Positions 8,329 to 17,317 of a DNA stretch of 64,000 bases are shown here, piece after piece. A program made the position numbers and the translations under genes. Source of the stretch: Pseudomonas sp. UBA5706. Its GTDB lineage: Bacteria > Pseudomonadota > Gammaproteobacteria > Pseudomonadales > Pseudomonadaceae. Location: assembly GCF_002419965.1 (NCBI RefSeq), contig NZ_DIHC01000015.1, positions 116,671 to 180,670 of the forward strand. Direction: 5' to 3'. A model generated the notes under the pieces. It searched no databases, had not been told where the DNA came from, and was given only the letters and a program-made list of their open reading frames with translations. Positions within the stretch are counted from its first letter, which is position 1; each line of letters opens with the position of its first letter.

Positions 8329-8369
8329 AAGTTAATCGCATTAGTAGCGATCATCGCTGAAATTGATAG
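8329..8369 (-). promoter_or_regulatory. Conserved 41-bp upstream block, copy 2
   Basis: This second copy of the 41-bp block lies 77 bp upstream of the ATG at 8252. The core is a perfect inverted repeat AGCGAT-C-ATCGCT at 8346-8358. DNA between block and gene has diverged from copy 1, which argues that the block itself is under selection. Confidence 0.65.
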
Positions 8370-8414
8370 TGAGAACAGCCTGCGCTGATTAAGCCACTTA
8401 GCTGCCATCCCGGC

Positions 8415-8447
8415 GAAAAAAGGGCAACCACTCGCATGATTGCCCTT
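8415..8447 (-). terminator. Rho-independent terminator of the permease gene
   Basis: The stem AAGGGCAA/TTGCCCTT (8-bp arms, 12-base loop) is followed on the minus strand by a short T-run (TTTTTTC), 35 bp after the stop of the permease gene. Confidence 0.85.
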
Positions 8448-8481
8448 GTTTCCACTGGAGCGCCGGTCCGCAGGCGAATGA

Positions 8482-9804
8482 TCAGTCGGTTTCGATCCGT
8501 GAATGCTTGCTCGTGTCCTTCATGAACACATACACCAGCAGTGAACAGGCAATGCAGGCCGTGACGTACCAGTAGTAACCGGTCTCCATGCCAATGCTCT
8601 TAAACCACAGCGCAATGTATTCGGCGGTGCCACCGAAGATCGAAACGGTCAGGGCGTAAGGAAGGCCGACGCCCAGGGCGCGGATTTCAGTCGGGAACAG
8701 TTCGGCCTTTACCACGGCGTTGATCGAGGTGTAGCCACTGACGATGATGAGCGCGGCCATGATCAGGAAAAACGCGCCCCACCAACTCTGGATGGTGTGC
8801 AGCGTGGTCAGGATCGGCACGGTGCACAGCGTACCCAGCACCCCGAAGGCAATCAGGATTGGACGTCGCCCTACCTTGTCCGACAGTGCGCCGACCACGG
8901 GCTGCAGCACCATGAACAGGAACAGCGTGGCCGCAGAAATGGTGGTGGAGTCGGTGATGCTCATACCTACGGTGTTCACCAGGTATTTCTGCATGTAGGT
9001 GGTGTAGGTGTAGAAGGCCAGGGTGCCGCCCATGGTCAGGCCCACTACCGTCATCAGCTCCTTGGGATGACGCATCAAGGTACGCATCAGGCTTTCTTTG
9101 GGCGCTTCCTTCTTTTTGGTGAAGGATTCGGTTTCTTCCATACCTCGACGCAGGAACAGCGCGACCACCGCGCACAGCGCGCCGATGGCGAACGGGATGC
9201 GCCAGCCCCATTCATTCAATTGCTCGGTGGTGAGCGTTTGTTGCAGCACGATCAGCACGCCCAGTGCAATGAGCTGGCCGGAAATCAGGGTCACGTACTG
9301 AAAGCTGGAGTAAAAGCCGCGACTTTTTTTGGTCGCCATTTCGCTGAGGTAGGTAGCGGAGGTACCGTATTCGCCACCGACCGACAAACCTTGCAGCAGG
9401 CGCGCCAGCACCAGCATGATCGGCGCGCCGACACCGATGGTTTCATAGCCCGGAGTCAAAGCGATGATCAGTGAGCCAAAGCACATCAACAGCACGGAGG
9501 CCATCAGTGCAGCCTTGCGGCCTTTGCGGTCTGCGTACAAGCCCATCAGCCAGCCGCCGATCGGGCGCATCAGAAAGCCCACAGCGAAGATCGCAGCAGT
9601 GTTGAGCAGTTGGGCGGTGGTGTCGCCCTTGGGGAAGAAGACTTTGGCGAAGTAGAGGGAGAAGGCGGCGTAGACGTACCAGTCATACCACTCGACCATG
9701 TTGCCGACCGATCCGCTGAAAATGGATTTCAGGCGACTTCCGGTGGTTTTTTCGGCGACGGGCGCGGCAGCCGATCCGTTTGACACAGAGTTGGGGATAG
9801 CCAT
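8482..9804 (-). CDS. kgtP: MFS alpha-ketoglutarate:H+ symporter (KgtP-like)
   Basis: A 440-residue, 12-segment inner-membrane permease of the MHS branch of the major facilitator superfamily. It shares long blocks with E. coli KgtP: VEWYDWYVYAAFSLYFA, GFLMRPIGGWL, DRKGRK between helices 2 and 3, ARLLQGLSVGGEYGTSATYLSE, FYTYTTYMQKYLVNT and a late KSIGMET. It imports alpha-ketoglutarate or a close C5 dicarboxylate with protons. A ribosome site AGGA precedes the ATG. A sigma-54 promoter 63-78 bp upstream and the sigma-54 activator and sensor genes directly behind it indicate induction by external dicarboxylate. Confidence 0.88.
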   Translation of the reverse strand: MAIPNSVSNGSAAAPVAEKTTGSRLKSIFSGSVGNMVEWYDWYVYAAFSLYFAKVFFPKGDTTAQLLNTAAIFAVGFLMRPIGGWLMGLYADRKGRKAALMASVLLMCFGSLIIALTPGYETIGVGAPIMLVLARLLQGLSVGGEYGTSATYLSEMATKKSRGFYSSFQYVTLISGQLIALGVLIVLQQTLTTEQLNEWGWRIPFAIGALCAVVALFLRRGMEETESFTKKKEAPKESLMRTLMRHPKELMTVVGLTMGGTLAFYTYTTYMQKYLVNTVGMSITDSTTISAATLFLFMVLQPVVGALSDKVGRRPILIAFGVLGTLCTVPILTTLHTIQSWWGAFFLIMAALIIVSGYTSINAVVKAELFPTEIRALGVGLPYALTVSIFGGTAEYIALWFKSIGMETGYYWYVTACIACSLLVYVFMKDTSKHSRIETD

Positions 9805-9866
9805 TGGTTTTCCTGCAAGTCGTTGTTGTTAGAGGGACCGATGCGATGCGGTCTGCCGACAGTGAT

Positions 9867-9882
9867 AGCAGGAGCTGTGCCA
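9867..9882 (-). promoter_or_regulatory. Sigma-54 (-24/-12) promoter of the permease gene
   Basis: On the minus strand the sequence TGGCACAGCTCCTGCT matches the RpoN consensus TGGCAC-N5-TTGCW at all but one defined position, with GG and GC correctly spaced. The expected start point is near 9855, giving a leader of about 50 bases. An imperfect inverted repeat GGTTTCGC...GCGAAAAACC at 9908-9937 just upstream could be an activator site. Confidence 0.8.
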
Positions 9883-10049
9883 AGCCTTGAGATGCCCGGT
9901 TTAGAGGGGTTTCGCGTTATTGGGTGAGCGAAAAACCGCTTACAAGTCACAGGCCATCAGCGGAAATCCGCCTATTGCACGCGGCTGTAACCGGCCGGCT
10001 TGCCAGGCAATAAGGGCCTGCCTGTCCCAACCGCGGGCAAGTCGGGAGG

Positions 10050-11390
10050 CTACACGTCGTGGTCTGCGAGGAAATCCTCCCGCATCAACCCATGACGCTG
10101 CATTTTCTCGTTGAGGGTGCGACGTGGCAGCTGCAGTTCCTCAAGCACTGACTTGATGTCGCCTTTATGCCGACTCAACGCCGAACGCAGGCAATGGGCC
10201 TCGAACGCTTCCTGCTGCGCCACCAGCGACTGGCCCGCGGGTGCCTCGACCGAGACAGGATTCACCAGCCCCAGCACCTGACGTTCTGCCGCATTGGCCA
10301 GCTCGCGCACGTTGCCCGGCCAGTCCTGGCTCAGCAGTAGGCCCAACTGCCCGCCACTGAGCCTCGGCGCAGCACGGCCCAGGCGCTCTGCAGCCTGGCG
10401 CGAGAAGTGCGTAAACAATAACGGGATGTCTTCGCGGCGCTCTCGTAACGGCGCAAGGCGCAATTCGGCGATATTCAGGCGATACGCCAGGTCCTCCCGA
10501 AAGCGCCCGGCGCGCGCTTCGTCCAGCAGGTCCGGTTTGGTAGCGGCGATGATCCGTAAGTCGACCTCGATGCTCTGGTTTGACCCCAACCGCTCCAGGC
10601 GCCGTTCCTGTATCACGCGCAGCAGCTTCACTTGCTGGGCCAGCGGCATGCTTTCGATCTCGTCGAGAAACAGCGTGCCGCCGTCGGCGAACTCCAGTTT
10701 GCCGATGCGTTTGCCCTGCGCGCCAGTGAATGCGCCACTTTCATGACCGAAAAGCTCGGCCTCGAACAATTGTTCGGGAATCGCTGCGCAATTGACTGCC
10801 ACAAATGGCTTCGTCGCGCGGGGACCGAAGTCATGCAGGCAGCGGGCGACCATTTCCTTACCACTGCCGGTTTCGCCGCGAATCAATACATTGACCGGCA
10901 ACTGCGCCAGATCCAGCACCTGCCGCCGCAGGGTTTGCATTGCAGGCGACAGGCCCAGCAGCGTGGCGTCGAGACGAGCGCGGGCATCGGTCTGTTGGTG
11001 CAGGCGGCGATTCTCCAGAACCAGCGCACGCTTTTCCAGCGCGCGGCGCAGGCTGCCGAGCAGCGTTTCCGGGGTGAAGGGTTTTTCCAGAAAATCGTAG
11101 GCACCGTCACGCATGGCTTCGACTGCCATTGGCACATCGCCATGGCCAGTGAGCAGAATGACCGGCAGATCGGCATCGCGGGTGTGCAGCTCGGCGAGCA
11201 GCTCCAGGCCGCTCATTCCGGGCATGCGCACATCGGTGAGAACCACCCCTGCAAAATGCGCCGGCAGTGTCGACAGGCAATCCTCGGCGCGGCTGTGCAG
11301 TTGCACGACAAAGCCAGACAATGACAGCCACTGCTCCACGGCCTCGCGGATGGGGGCTTCGTCATCGACCACGATCACCGAATTCAACAT
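10050..11390 (-). CDS. mifR: Sigma-54-dependent response regulator (MifR/DctD-like)
   Basis: A 446-residue NtrC-type activator. It has a receiver domain (about residues 1-120, phosphoacceptor aspartate in LTDVRMPGMSG, conserved lysine in FLEKPF), an AAA+ domain (about 145-375) with Walker A GETGSGKE, the sigma-54 contact loop GAFTGA and Walker B GGTLFLDEIE, and a C-terminal Fis-type helix-turn-helix. All catalytic motifs are intact. Three bases separate it from the sensor kinase gene upstream, so the two form an operon. Its obvious target is the sigma-54 promoter of the adjacent permease gene. The MifR label rests on this permease-linked context; DctD is the close alternative. Confidence 0.78.
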   Translation of the reverse strand: MLNSVIVVDDEAPIREAVEQWLSLSGFVVQLHSRAEDCLSTLPAHFAGVVLTDVRMPGMSGLELLAELHTRDADLPVILLTGHGDVPMAVEAMRDGAYDFLEKPFTPETLLGSLRRALEKRALVLENRRLHQQTDARARLDATLLGLSPAMQTLRRQVLDLAQLPVNVLIRGETGSGKEMVARCLHDFGPRATKPFVAVNCAAIPEQLFEAELFGHESGAFTGAQGKRIGKLEFADGGTLFLDEIESMPLAQQVKLLRVIQERRLERLGSNQSIEVDLRIIAATKPDLLDEARAGRFREDLAYRLNIAELRLAPLRERREDIPLLFTHFSRQAAERLGRAAPRLSGGQLGLLLSQDWPGNVRELANAAERQVLGLVNPVSVEAPAGQSLVAQQEAFEAHCLRSALSRHKGDIKSVLEELQLPRRTLNEKMQRHGLMREDFLADHDV

Positions 11391-11393
11391 GGA

Positions 11394-13139
11394 TCAGGCC
11401 TCCGTAGCCTGGGGCAGGGAAAAGAAGAACTGTGCGCCGTTGTCGAGATTGTCCGCGCTCAGGCGACCGCCCAGTTCGTGAATGATGGCGTAGGACACTG
11501 CCAGGCCCAACCCCAGGCCGTCGCCTACCGGTTTGGTCGTAAAGAACGGATCGAAGACATTTGCCAAATGCGTCTGCGCAATCCCGCCGCCGCTGTCCGT
11601 GACCGACAGACGCCAAAGGCCTGCGTGTTCTTCGATGCGGATTTCCAGGCGCTTGAGCGGTTTATCGCTCATGGCATCCAGGGCATTGCGCAGCAGGTTG
11701 ATCAGCACCTGTTCCAGGCGAATGGCATCACCGCGCACCCATGCCGGTCGGGTCAGGTCGAGTACGCAACTGACCCGCTCTACGCGTAGCCGGGCGTCCA
11801 GCAGCAATAACGCCTGATCGACGACACAGGCCAGATCCAGGCGTTCGCGCAGGCCGCTGGGGCTTTTGCGGGCGAAGGTCTTCAGGTGGCCGGTGAGCGC
11901 GGCCATGCGGGTCAGTTGCTGGTCGAGCAGGGCCAGGGCCTGGTGCGCATCATCGACTCGGCCGTGATCGAGCAACAGGCGCAGCGTCGCCAGTTGCGTG
12001 CGTTGCGCGGTCAGCGGCTGATTGATTTCATGCGCCAGCGCGGCCGACATTTGACCCAGCGCCGCCAGTTTGGTGGATTGCACCAGGCCTTCCTGGGCGG
12101 TCTGCAGATCACGAGTGCGCGCTTCCACCAGTTGCTCCAGCTCCTCGCGGCTGCGCTGGCGCAGACGCGCCAGACGCCAGCGTTGATAGAGAAACAGGCC
12201 GAGAAACACTAACGTCAGCCAGATGCCTGCCGCGGCCAGGGCGGCATTGCGCAGGTCTTCCCTGGCGGGCTGGGGTTTGCGCAACAAATGTAACGTCCAG
12301 TCTTCCGCTGGCAGGGGCAACGACTGCCAGAGGTATTCATCGGTACCGTCGGGCGCATTCACCTGACTCAAATGGCTGTTGTCGTTGAAGGCGCGCAGGG
12401 GCTGTTGCGTCAAGGGCGTCAGCGACTGTTTGTCGTATTGGCGGGTGCTGCTCAACTCCGCAAGGTCCTGTTCGCTGAGGGGCCGCAGCGCGCGATATCG
12501 CCAGCCTGGTTGATTGGCAATAAACACGATGCCTTTGGCGTCGCTGACCAGCAGCAGGTCGTCCCCTTGCGCCCAGGTATGTTCAAGCTCGGGAAACTCC
12601 AGCTTGACCACCATCGCACCCATGAATTGCCCGGCGTCGTCGTGCACAGCATTTGACAGGAAGTAACCGGGAATGCCGCTGGTCACGCCAACGGCATAGA
12701 AACGCCCGACGCCATTGGCTTTGGTTTGGGTGAAGTAAGGGCGAAAGCCGTAATTGTGCCCGACATAGCTGCTCGGCAGGCGCCAGTTGCTCGCGCCGAT
12801 CGCCAGCCCGTTGCGATCAAGCAGCTCCAGGGTCGAGGACTGTGCGGCGCCGTTGATCTGCTCCAGTTTCAGGTTGAGGACCTGCGTGATCTGCGAACTG
12901 ACCGGACCCTTGAGTGCCTCGCGCAGTTGTGGGTCCAGCGCGAGCACGGCGGGCAGGGCGCGATAGCGCTCAATGAGGGTCTGCAGGGTGTTTGCGTATA
13001 GCGACAGTTGGTCCTGCGCCCGCGCAGCATCGTCTTCCAGCGAATGGCGTTGAGCCTGATGGATTGCCAGCATTGCGGCGATGATCGCCCCGGCAAGGAT
13101 CAGCAGAACATATAAAGGAAGACGGGCAGAGCGGGGCAT
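11394..13139 (-). CDS. mifS: Membrane sensor histidine kinase (MifS/DctB-like)
   Basis: A 581-residue kinase. A first transmembrane helix (LPLYVLLILAGAIIAAMLA) is followed by a ~250-residue periplasmic double-PAS/Cache sensor (with GFRPYFTQ and GVTSGIPGYFLS, typical of DctB) and a second helix (AALAAAGIWLTLVFLGLFLYQ). A coiled segment leads to the DHp domain with the phosphorylated histidine in ALAHEINQPLTA, then the ATPase domain with N, G1 (DSGGGI) and G2 (GLGLGLAVSY) boxes. It should sense a dicarboxylate and phosphorylate the regulator encoded next to it. The start at 13139 is preferred because it puts the first helix near the N-terminus; a GTG at 13190 is possible. Confidence 0.78.
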   Translation of the reverse strand: MPRSARLPLYVLLILAGAIIAAMLAIHQAQRHSLEDDAARAQDQLSLYANTLQTLIERYRALPAVLALDPQLREALKGPVSSQITQVLNLKLEQINGAAQSSTLELLDRNGLAIGASNWRLPSSYVGHNYGFRPYFTQTKANGVGRFYAVGVTSGIPGYFLSNAVHDDAGQFMGAMVVKLEFPELEHTWAQGDDLLLVSDAKGIVFIANQPGWRYRALRPLSEQDLAELSSTRQYDKQSLTPLTQQPLRAFNDNSHLSQVNAPDGTDEYLWQSLPLPAEDWTLHLLRKPQPAREDLRNAALAAAGIWLTLVFLGLFLYQRWRLARLRQRSREELEQLVEARTRDLQTAQEGLVQSTKLAALGQMSAALAHEINQPLTAQRTQLATLRLLLDHGRVDDAHQALALLDQQLTRMAALTGHLKTFARKSPSGLRERLDLACVVDQALLLLDARLRVERVSCVLDLTRPAWVRGDAIRLEQVLINLLRNALDAMSDKPLKRLEIRIEEHAGLWRLSVTDSGGGIAQTHLANVFDPFFTTKPVGDGLGLGLAVSYAIIHELGGRLSADNLDNGAQFFFSLPQATEA

Positions 13140-13333
13140 GCGGTAGGCCTGTGATGTTGCGGCGACGTTATCGGCGCGTTCGCGAGTCACCCAGGACCGG
13201 GCGGGTGCTCACAATATTGTTGTTATCCATGAACGGTTGCGTCGCACACGAACTGTAGCAGCCCGGCCGGCTGACGGTGGCGATGTTCATGCCACCGCCA
13301 CCGCCACCGCATGCCGGACCGCTGCAGCGGTCT

Positions 13334-15634
13334 TTATAAAAGTGTGAACGTCGTCTCTTTCACGTCCTCGGAATCCAGGCCAATCATCAGCTTGAATTCA
13401 CCGTCTTCTGCGGCGTACTTGAGCGACGGGTTGAAAAACTTCAAGTCTTCTTCGGTCACGGTAAAGCTCACGGCCTTTTCTTCGCCCGGTTTCAACATGA
13501 TTTTCTGGAAGTTCTTCAGTTCTTTTACCGGGCGGCTCAGCGAAGCCGCGACGTCACGTAGATACAGCTGAACCACGGTTTCCCCAGCGACGTCGCCGGT
13601 GTTCTTGACCTGAACGGTGGCGGTTAGCTTGTCCTTGCGGGTCATCTTGTTGATTGATAGCACGATGTCCGAGACGCTGAATTGCGTGTAGCTCAGGCCA
13701 TAGCCGAAAGGAAACAAGGGGCTGGTCGGCTCTTCGAAGTAGTTCGAGGTGTAGTTCGAATCGTTAGGACGATACGGGCGGCCGGTATTCAGGTGGTTGT
13801 AGTACGCAGGCACCTGACCCACCGAACGTGGAAAGGTCATCGGCAGCTTGCCCGACGGGTTGTAGTCACCGAACAGCACGTCAGCCAGTGCGTTGCCGCC
13901 CTCGGTGCCCAGGAACCAGCTTTCAAGCATGGCATCGGCCTGTTTGTTTTCCTCGCCCAGCGCCAGGGGGCGGCCATTCATCAGTACGATGACCAAGGGC
14001 TTGCCGGTGGCCTTGAGCGCCTTGATCAAGTCGCGTTGGCGGCCTGGCAGCACCAGATCAACCCGGCTTGCCGCTTCATGGGACATGTTGCGCGATTCAC
14101 CGACAACCGCAACGACGACGTCCGACTGTTGGGCGACCTTGACCGCTTCGTCGATCATTTCCTGTTCAGGACGACCATCGATGTGCAGTTGGTCATCCAT
14201 CTTGTCCAGATAAGCGATGGCTTGCTGGTTATCGGTGATGTTGGAGCCAGGGGCGTACAGGATTTTCGCTTTGTCGCCGACCGCGTTCGCCAGCCCGTCG
14301 TAGGCGCTGACGGTCTGACGCGCCAGACCAGCCCCGGACCAACTGCCAAGCATGTCCAGAGAGCTCTTCGCCAATGGACCGATCACCGCGATGGTGCCCT
14401 GCTTTTTCAGCGGCAGAGTGCCGTTGTCGTTCTTCAGCAGCACCATGCTGCGTCGTGCAACATCCCGGGCCTCGGTACGGTGCAGGCGATTTTCGGCATC
14501 GCGGTCGGCAGGATCGTCCACGGCCGCACCGATGCGCAGGTAAGGGTTAGCGAACAGGCCCATGTCCCACTTGGCGCCGAGCACTTCACGTACGGCATTG
14601 TCGACTTCCTTGACGGAGACTTCGCCGCTTTTGACCAGCGCGGGGAGTTCTTCGCCGTACGCTTTGTCATTCATGCTCAGGTCGATGCCGGCCTTGATCG
14701 CCAGCTTCGCCGCTTCGCGGAAATCCTTGGCGACGCCGTGGTCGATCAACTCCTTTATCGCGCCATGGTCGCTGACCGTGACGCCCTTGAAGCCCCAGTC
14801 CTTGCGCAGCACGTCCTGCAGCAGCCAGGCGTTGGAAGTCGAAGGCACGCCGTTGATCGAATTCAGCGCCACCATCACGCCACCGGCGCCGGCATCGACG
14901 GCGGCACGGTACGGCGGCAGATAGTCCTGCTGCATGCGTACCGGGCTCATGTCGACGGTGTTGTAGTCCCGGCCGCCTTCGACGGCCCCGTACAGCGCAA
15001 AGTGTTTGACCGCAGCCATGATGCTGTTTGGTGCCTGGGTGCTGGTGCCCTGGAACGCGCGCGTCATGGTGGCCGACAGCTGCGAGACCAGATAGGTGTC
15101 TTCGCCGAAACCTTCCGAGCTACGTCCCCAGCGGGCGTCACGGGTGATGTCGACCATCGGCGCAAAGGTCATGTCCACACCATCGGCCGCGGCTTCGATC
15201 GCCGAGACCCGGCCCGCGCGGGTAACGGCGTCCATGTCCCAGGTCGATGCCAGCCCCAGGCTTATCGGAAAAATGGTGCGTTGGCCGTGGACCACGTCGT
15301 AGGCGAAGAACATCGGGATCTTCGTGCGGCTGTGGGCGACAGCGGCGTCCTGCATGGCGCGGTTGTCAGGCAGCAGGACGGAGTTGAAGGTACCGCCGAT
15401 TCTGCCTGCGGCGATTTCCTTGACGATTTGCGACTTTGGCATTTCCGGCCCGATGCTGATCAGGCGCAGTTGGCCGATCTTTTCATCGAGGGTCATTTGC
15501 TCCATCAGGTTGGAGATGAATGCATTCTTGGCGTGCAGCGTGGTGGCATTACTGGCAGGGCTGGTAACGGTTTCAGCCCAGGCGGACTGGCTGGCCAGAC
15601 CGATGACGAGACTCAGCAAACACAACTTATTCAT
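13334..15634 (-). CDS. bglX: Periplasmic beta-glucosidase, glycoside hydrolase family 3
   Basis: A 766-residue exported enzyme. A signal peptide (MNKLCLLSLVIGLASQSAWA) is followed by the GH3 N-terminal barrel with RWGRSSEGFGED and KHFALYG, and the nucleophile aspartate in GVTVSDHGAI. The second alpha/beta domain comes next (MVLLKNDNGTLPL, VVAVVGESRNMSHEAASR with acid/base region), then a fibronectin-III-like C-terminal domain. Length and motif order match BglX, which hydrolyses beta-glucosides and cello-oligosaccharides in the periplasm. A perfect palindrome GACCGCTGCAGCGGTC directly after the stop (13317-13332) lacks a T-run on the coding strand and is not called as a terminator. Confidence 0.9.
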   Translation of the reverse strand: MNKLCLLSLVIGLASQSAWAETVTSPASNATTLHAKNAFISNLMEQMTLDEKIGQLRLISIGPEMPKSQIVKEIAAGRIGGTFNSVLLPDNRAMQDAAVAHSRTKIPMFFAYDVVHGQRTIFPISLGLASTWDMDAVTRAGRVSAIEAAADGVDMTFAPMVDITRDARWGRSSEGFGEDTYLVSQLSATMTRAFQGTSTQAPNSIMAAVKHFALYGAVEGGRDYNTVDMSPVRMQQDYLPPYRAAVDAGAGGVMVALNSINGVPSTSNAWLLQDVLRKDWGFKGVTVSDHGAIKELIDHGVAKDFREAAKLAIKAGIDLSMNDKAYGEELPALVKSGEVSVKEVDNAVREVLGAKWDMGLFANPYLRIGAAVDDPADRDAENRLHRTEARDVARRSMVLLKNDNGTLPLKKQGTIAVIGPLAKSSLDMLGSWSGAGLARQTVSAYDGLANAVGDKAKILYAPGSNITDNQQAIAYLDKMDDQLHIDGRPEQEMIDEAVKVAQQSDVVVAVVGESRNMSHEAASRVDLVLPGRQRDLIKALKATGKPLVIVLMNGRPLALGEENKQADAMLESWFLGTEGGNALADVLFGDYNPSGKLPMTFPRSVGQVPAYYNHLNTGRPYRPNDSNYTSNYFEEPTSPLFPFGYGLSYTQFSVSDIVLSINKMTRKDKLTATVQVKNTGDVAGETVVQLYLRDVAASLSRPVKELKNFQKIMLKPGEEKAVSFTVTEEDLKFFNPSLKYAAEDGEFKLMIGLDSEDVKETTFTLL

Positions 15635-15915
15635 GAATGATTTTCTCAAGGCGTTGGCCGGCAACTCGCACGAAAATGCCGGGCGGCCTTTGTTTTTGGT
15701 GTGGACCTTTGGTTTTTATTGTCATCAGGACGAGGAAGTCGCTGAACTCCCGACGCATCCAGGCATCAGTAGCGCAGCGAGTTTTATCCGATTGCGGCTG
15801 GGCAATCCAGAGCCTGGCGACGTAATGGGCCGAGATTATGCCGGGGATCGTCGGATTTGGCTAAAGTCATGTCTGACGAGAAGACCGATAAACAACACAA
15901 AGGAGTGCGCAGGCG

Positions 15916-16539
15916 ATGCAAATAGAGCGATACGGGCACATTCGGGGCAGTGGTTACAAGTTGTCACTGACGCTGCTAATGCTGGTAAGCATGTTGCTGT
16001 CCGGCTGCGGCATCAACAACATTCCCACCTACGACGAGCAGGTCAAGGCGGCGTGGGCCCAGGTGCAGAACCAGTATCAGCGTCGGGCTGACCTGATTCC
16101 CAACCTGGTAGAAACCGTCAAGGGCTACGCCAAGCAGGAGCAGGCAACCCTGACCGCAGTCATTGAGGCGCGGGCCAAGGCAACATCGATCCAGGTCGAT
16201 GCCAGCACCTTGAACGATGCTGCAAAGCTCAAGCAGTTCCAGGACGCGCAAGGTCAGCTTACTGGCGCCTTGAGCCGTTTGATGGTGGTGTCGGAGCGCT
16301 ACCCCGACTTGAAGTCCAACCAGAATTTCCTTTCATTGCAGTCGCAGCTCGAGGGCACCGAAAACCGGATTGCGGTCGCTCGGCGTGACTTCATCGCCGC
16401 GGTGGAGAAATACAACACCGAGATCCGTACCTTCCCCGGCCGCCTGTGGCATACGGTGATGTACAGCGATCTGCCGATTCGCCCTAACTTCGAAGCCACC
16501 GCCCCAGGCGCCGATAAGGCGCCGGAAGTGAAATTCTGA
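15916..16539 (+). CDS. lemA: LemA-family lipoprotein
   Basis: A 207-residue protein. An N-terminal hydrophobic segment ends in a lipobox-like LSGC, followed by the LemA core: YDEQVKAAWAQVQNQYQRRADLIPNLVETVKGYA, then long helices and FLSLQSQLEGTENRIAVARRDF, and the closing FPGRLWHTVMY. LemA proteins are anchored by the N-terminus with a helical domain on the outside of the inner membrane; their role is unsettled. It is the first of three adjacent genes with two TPM-domain proteins, a recurring arrangement that suggests a shared membrane-quality or stress function. Confidence 0.88.
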   Translation: MQIERYGHIRGSGYKLSLTLLMLVSMLLSGCGINNIPTYDEQVKAAWAQVQNQYQRRADLIPNLVETVKGYAKQEQATLTAVIEARAKATSIQVDASTLNDAAKLKQFQDAQGQLTGALSRLMVVSERYPDLKSNQNFLSLQSQLEGTENRIAVARRDFIAAVEKYNTEIRTFPGRLWHTVMYSDLPIRPNFEATAPGADKAPEVKF

Positions 16540-17291
16540 TGGCCGGCGCGCGGCGGGGTCTGCTGGTCGCGTTTGTCGCGATGTGGGTGGCTGCGTTTGC
16601 GCAAATGGCCTTGGCGCAGCTGGATTTCCCGGCGTTGAATGGACGGGTGGTGGACACCGCCGGCATGCTCGACAACCCGAGCCGGGAGCGTCTGTCGCAG
16701 ATGCTCCGGGCTCATGAGGAGTTGACCACCGAGCAGGTGGTGGTGGTCACGGTGCCTGATCTGCAAGGCAGCACCATCGAGGACTATGGCTACCAGTTGG
16801 GTCGCTTTTGGGCGATCGGTCAGAAGGGCAAGGATAACGGCGCATTGCTGATCGTCGCCAAGGACGAGCGCAAGGTGCGTATCGAAGTCGGTTACGGCCT
16901 GGAAGATCGCCTCACTGACGCGCAGTCCTCGGTGATCGTCAACCAGATCATCATTCCGGCCTTCAAACAGGGCGATTTCGCAGGTGGCATCAACAAAGGC
17001 ACCGAAGCCATCGTGCAAGTGCTCGGCGGTGACCCGTTGGCCGAGCCCGTGGTCGGGGCGTCGGGAGGCGACGATGTAACTGACTGGCGAATGAGCCTGC
17101 TGTTTTTTGTGCTATTCGTGATCGCCGCCTACATCAGCGTGCGCCGAGGTGGAGGCATTGGTCCCATGGGGCCTGGCGGTTTCGGGGGCTTCGGAGGCTC
17201 AGGTGGTTTTGGCTCTGGCGGTTCCCGTTCGGGCGGCATGAGCGGGGGTGGTGGCAGTTTTGGCGGCGGCGGTGCTTCCGGCGGTTGGTAG
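16539..17291 (+). CDS. TPM-domain (YgcG family) exported protein with glycine-rich C-terminus
   Basis: A 250-residue protein whose ATG overlaps the LemA stop by one base (TGATG). It has a signal peptide (cut near ALA, residue 26), then the TPM domain (about 32-165: VDTAGMLDNPSRERLSQML, QVVVVTVPDL, RKVRIEVGYGLEDRLTD). A transmembrane helix (MSLLFFVLFVIAAYISV) and a cytoplasmic glycine/serine-rich tail follow. The TPM fold is related to phosphatase-like and chaperone-like domains, but family members are largely uncharacterised. Tight coupling to LemA indicates a joint function. Confidence 0.85.
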   Translation: MAGARRGLLVAFVAMWVAAFAQMALAQLDFPALNGRVVDTAGMLDNPSRERLSQMLRAHEELTTEQVVVVTVPDLQGSTIEDYGYQLGRFWAIGQKGKDNGALLIVAKDERKVRIEVGYGLEDRLTDAQSSVIVNQIIIPAFKQGDFAGGINKGTEAIVQVLGGDPLAEPVVGASGGDDVTDWRMSLLFFVLFVIAAYISVRRGGGIGPMGPGGFGGFGGSGGFGSGGSRSGGMSGGGGSFGGGGASGGW

Positions 17292-17317
17292 TCGATAGCT
17301 TAATAAGGATGTAACGC

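Noticed and set aside
13317..13332. Perfect palindrome GACCGCTGCAGCGGTC right after bglX as a terminator
   Set aside because: On the coding strand it is followed by GC-rich sequence and no T-run.
13682..15640. A 652-codon open frame on the plus strand opposite bglX
   Set aside because: It is an antisense shadow of a high-GC gene; its translation is Arg/His/Val-rich with no domain, while the minus strand encodes a clear GH3 enzyme.
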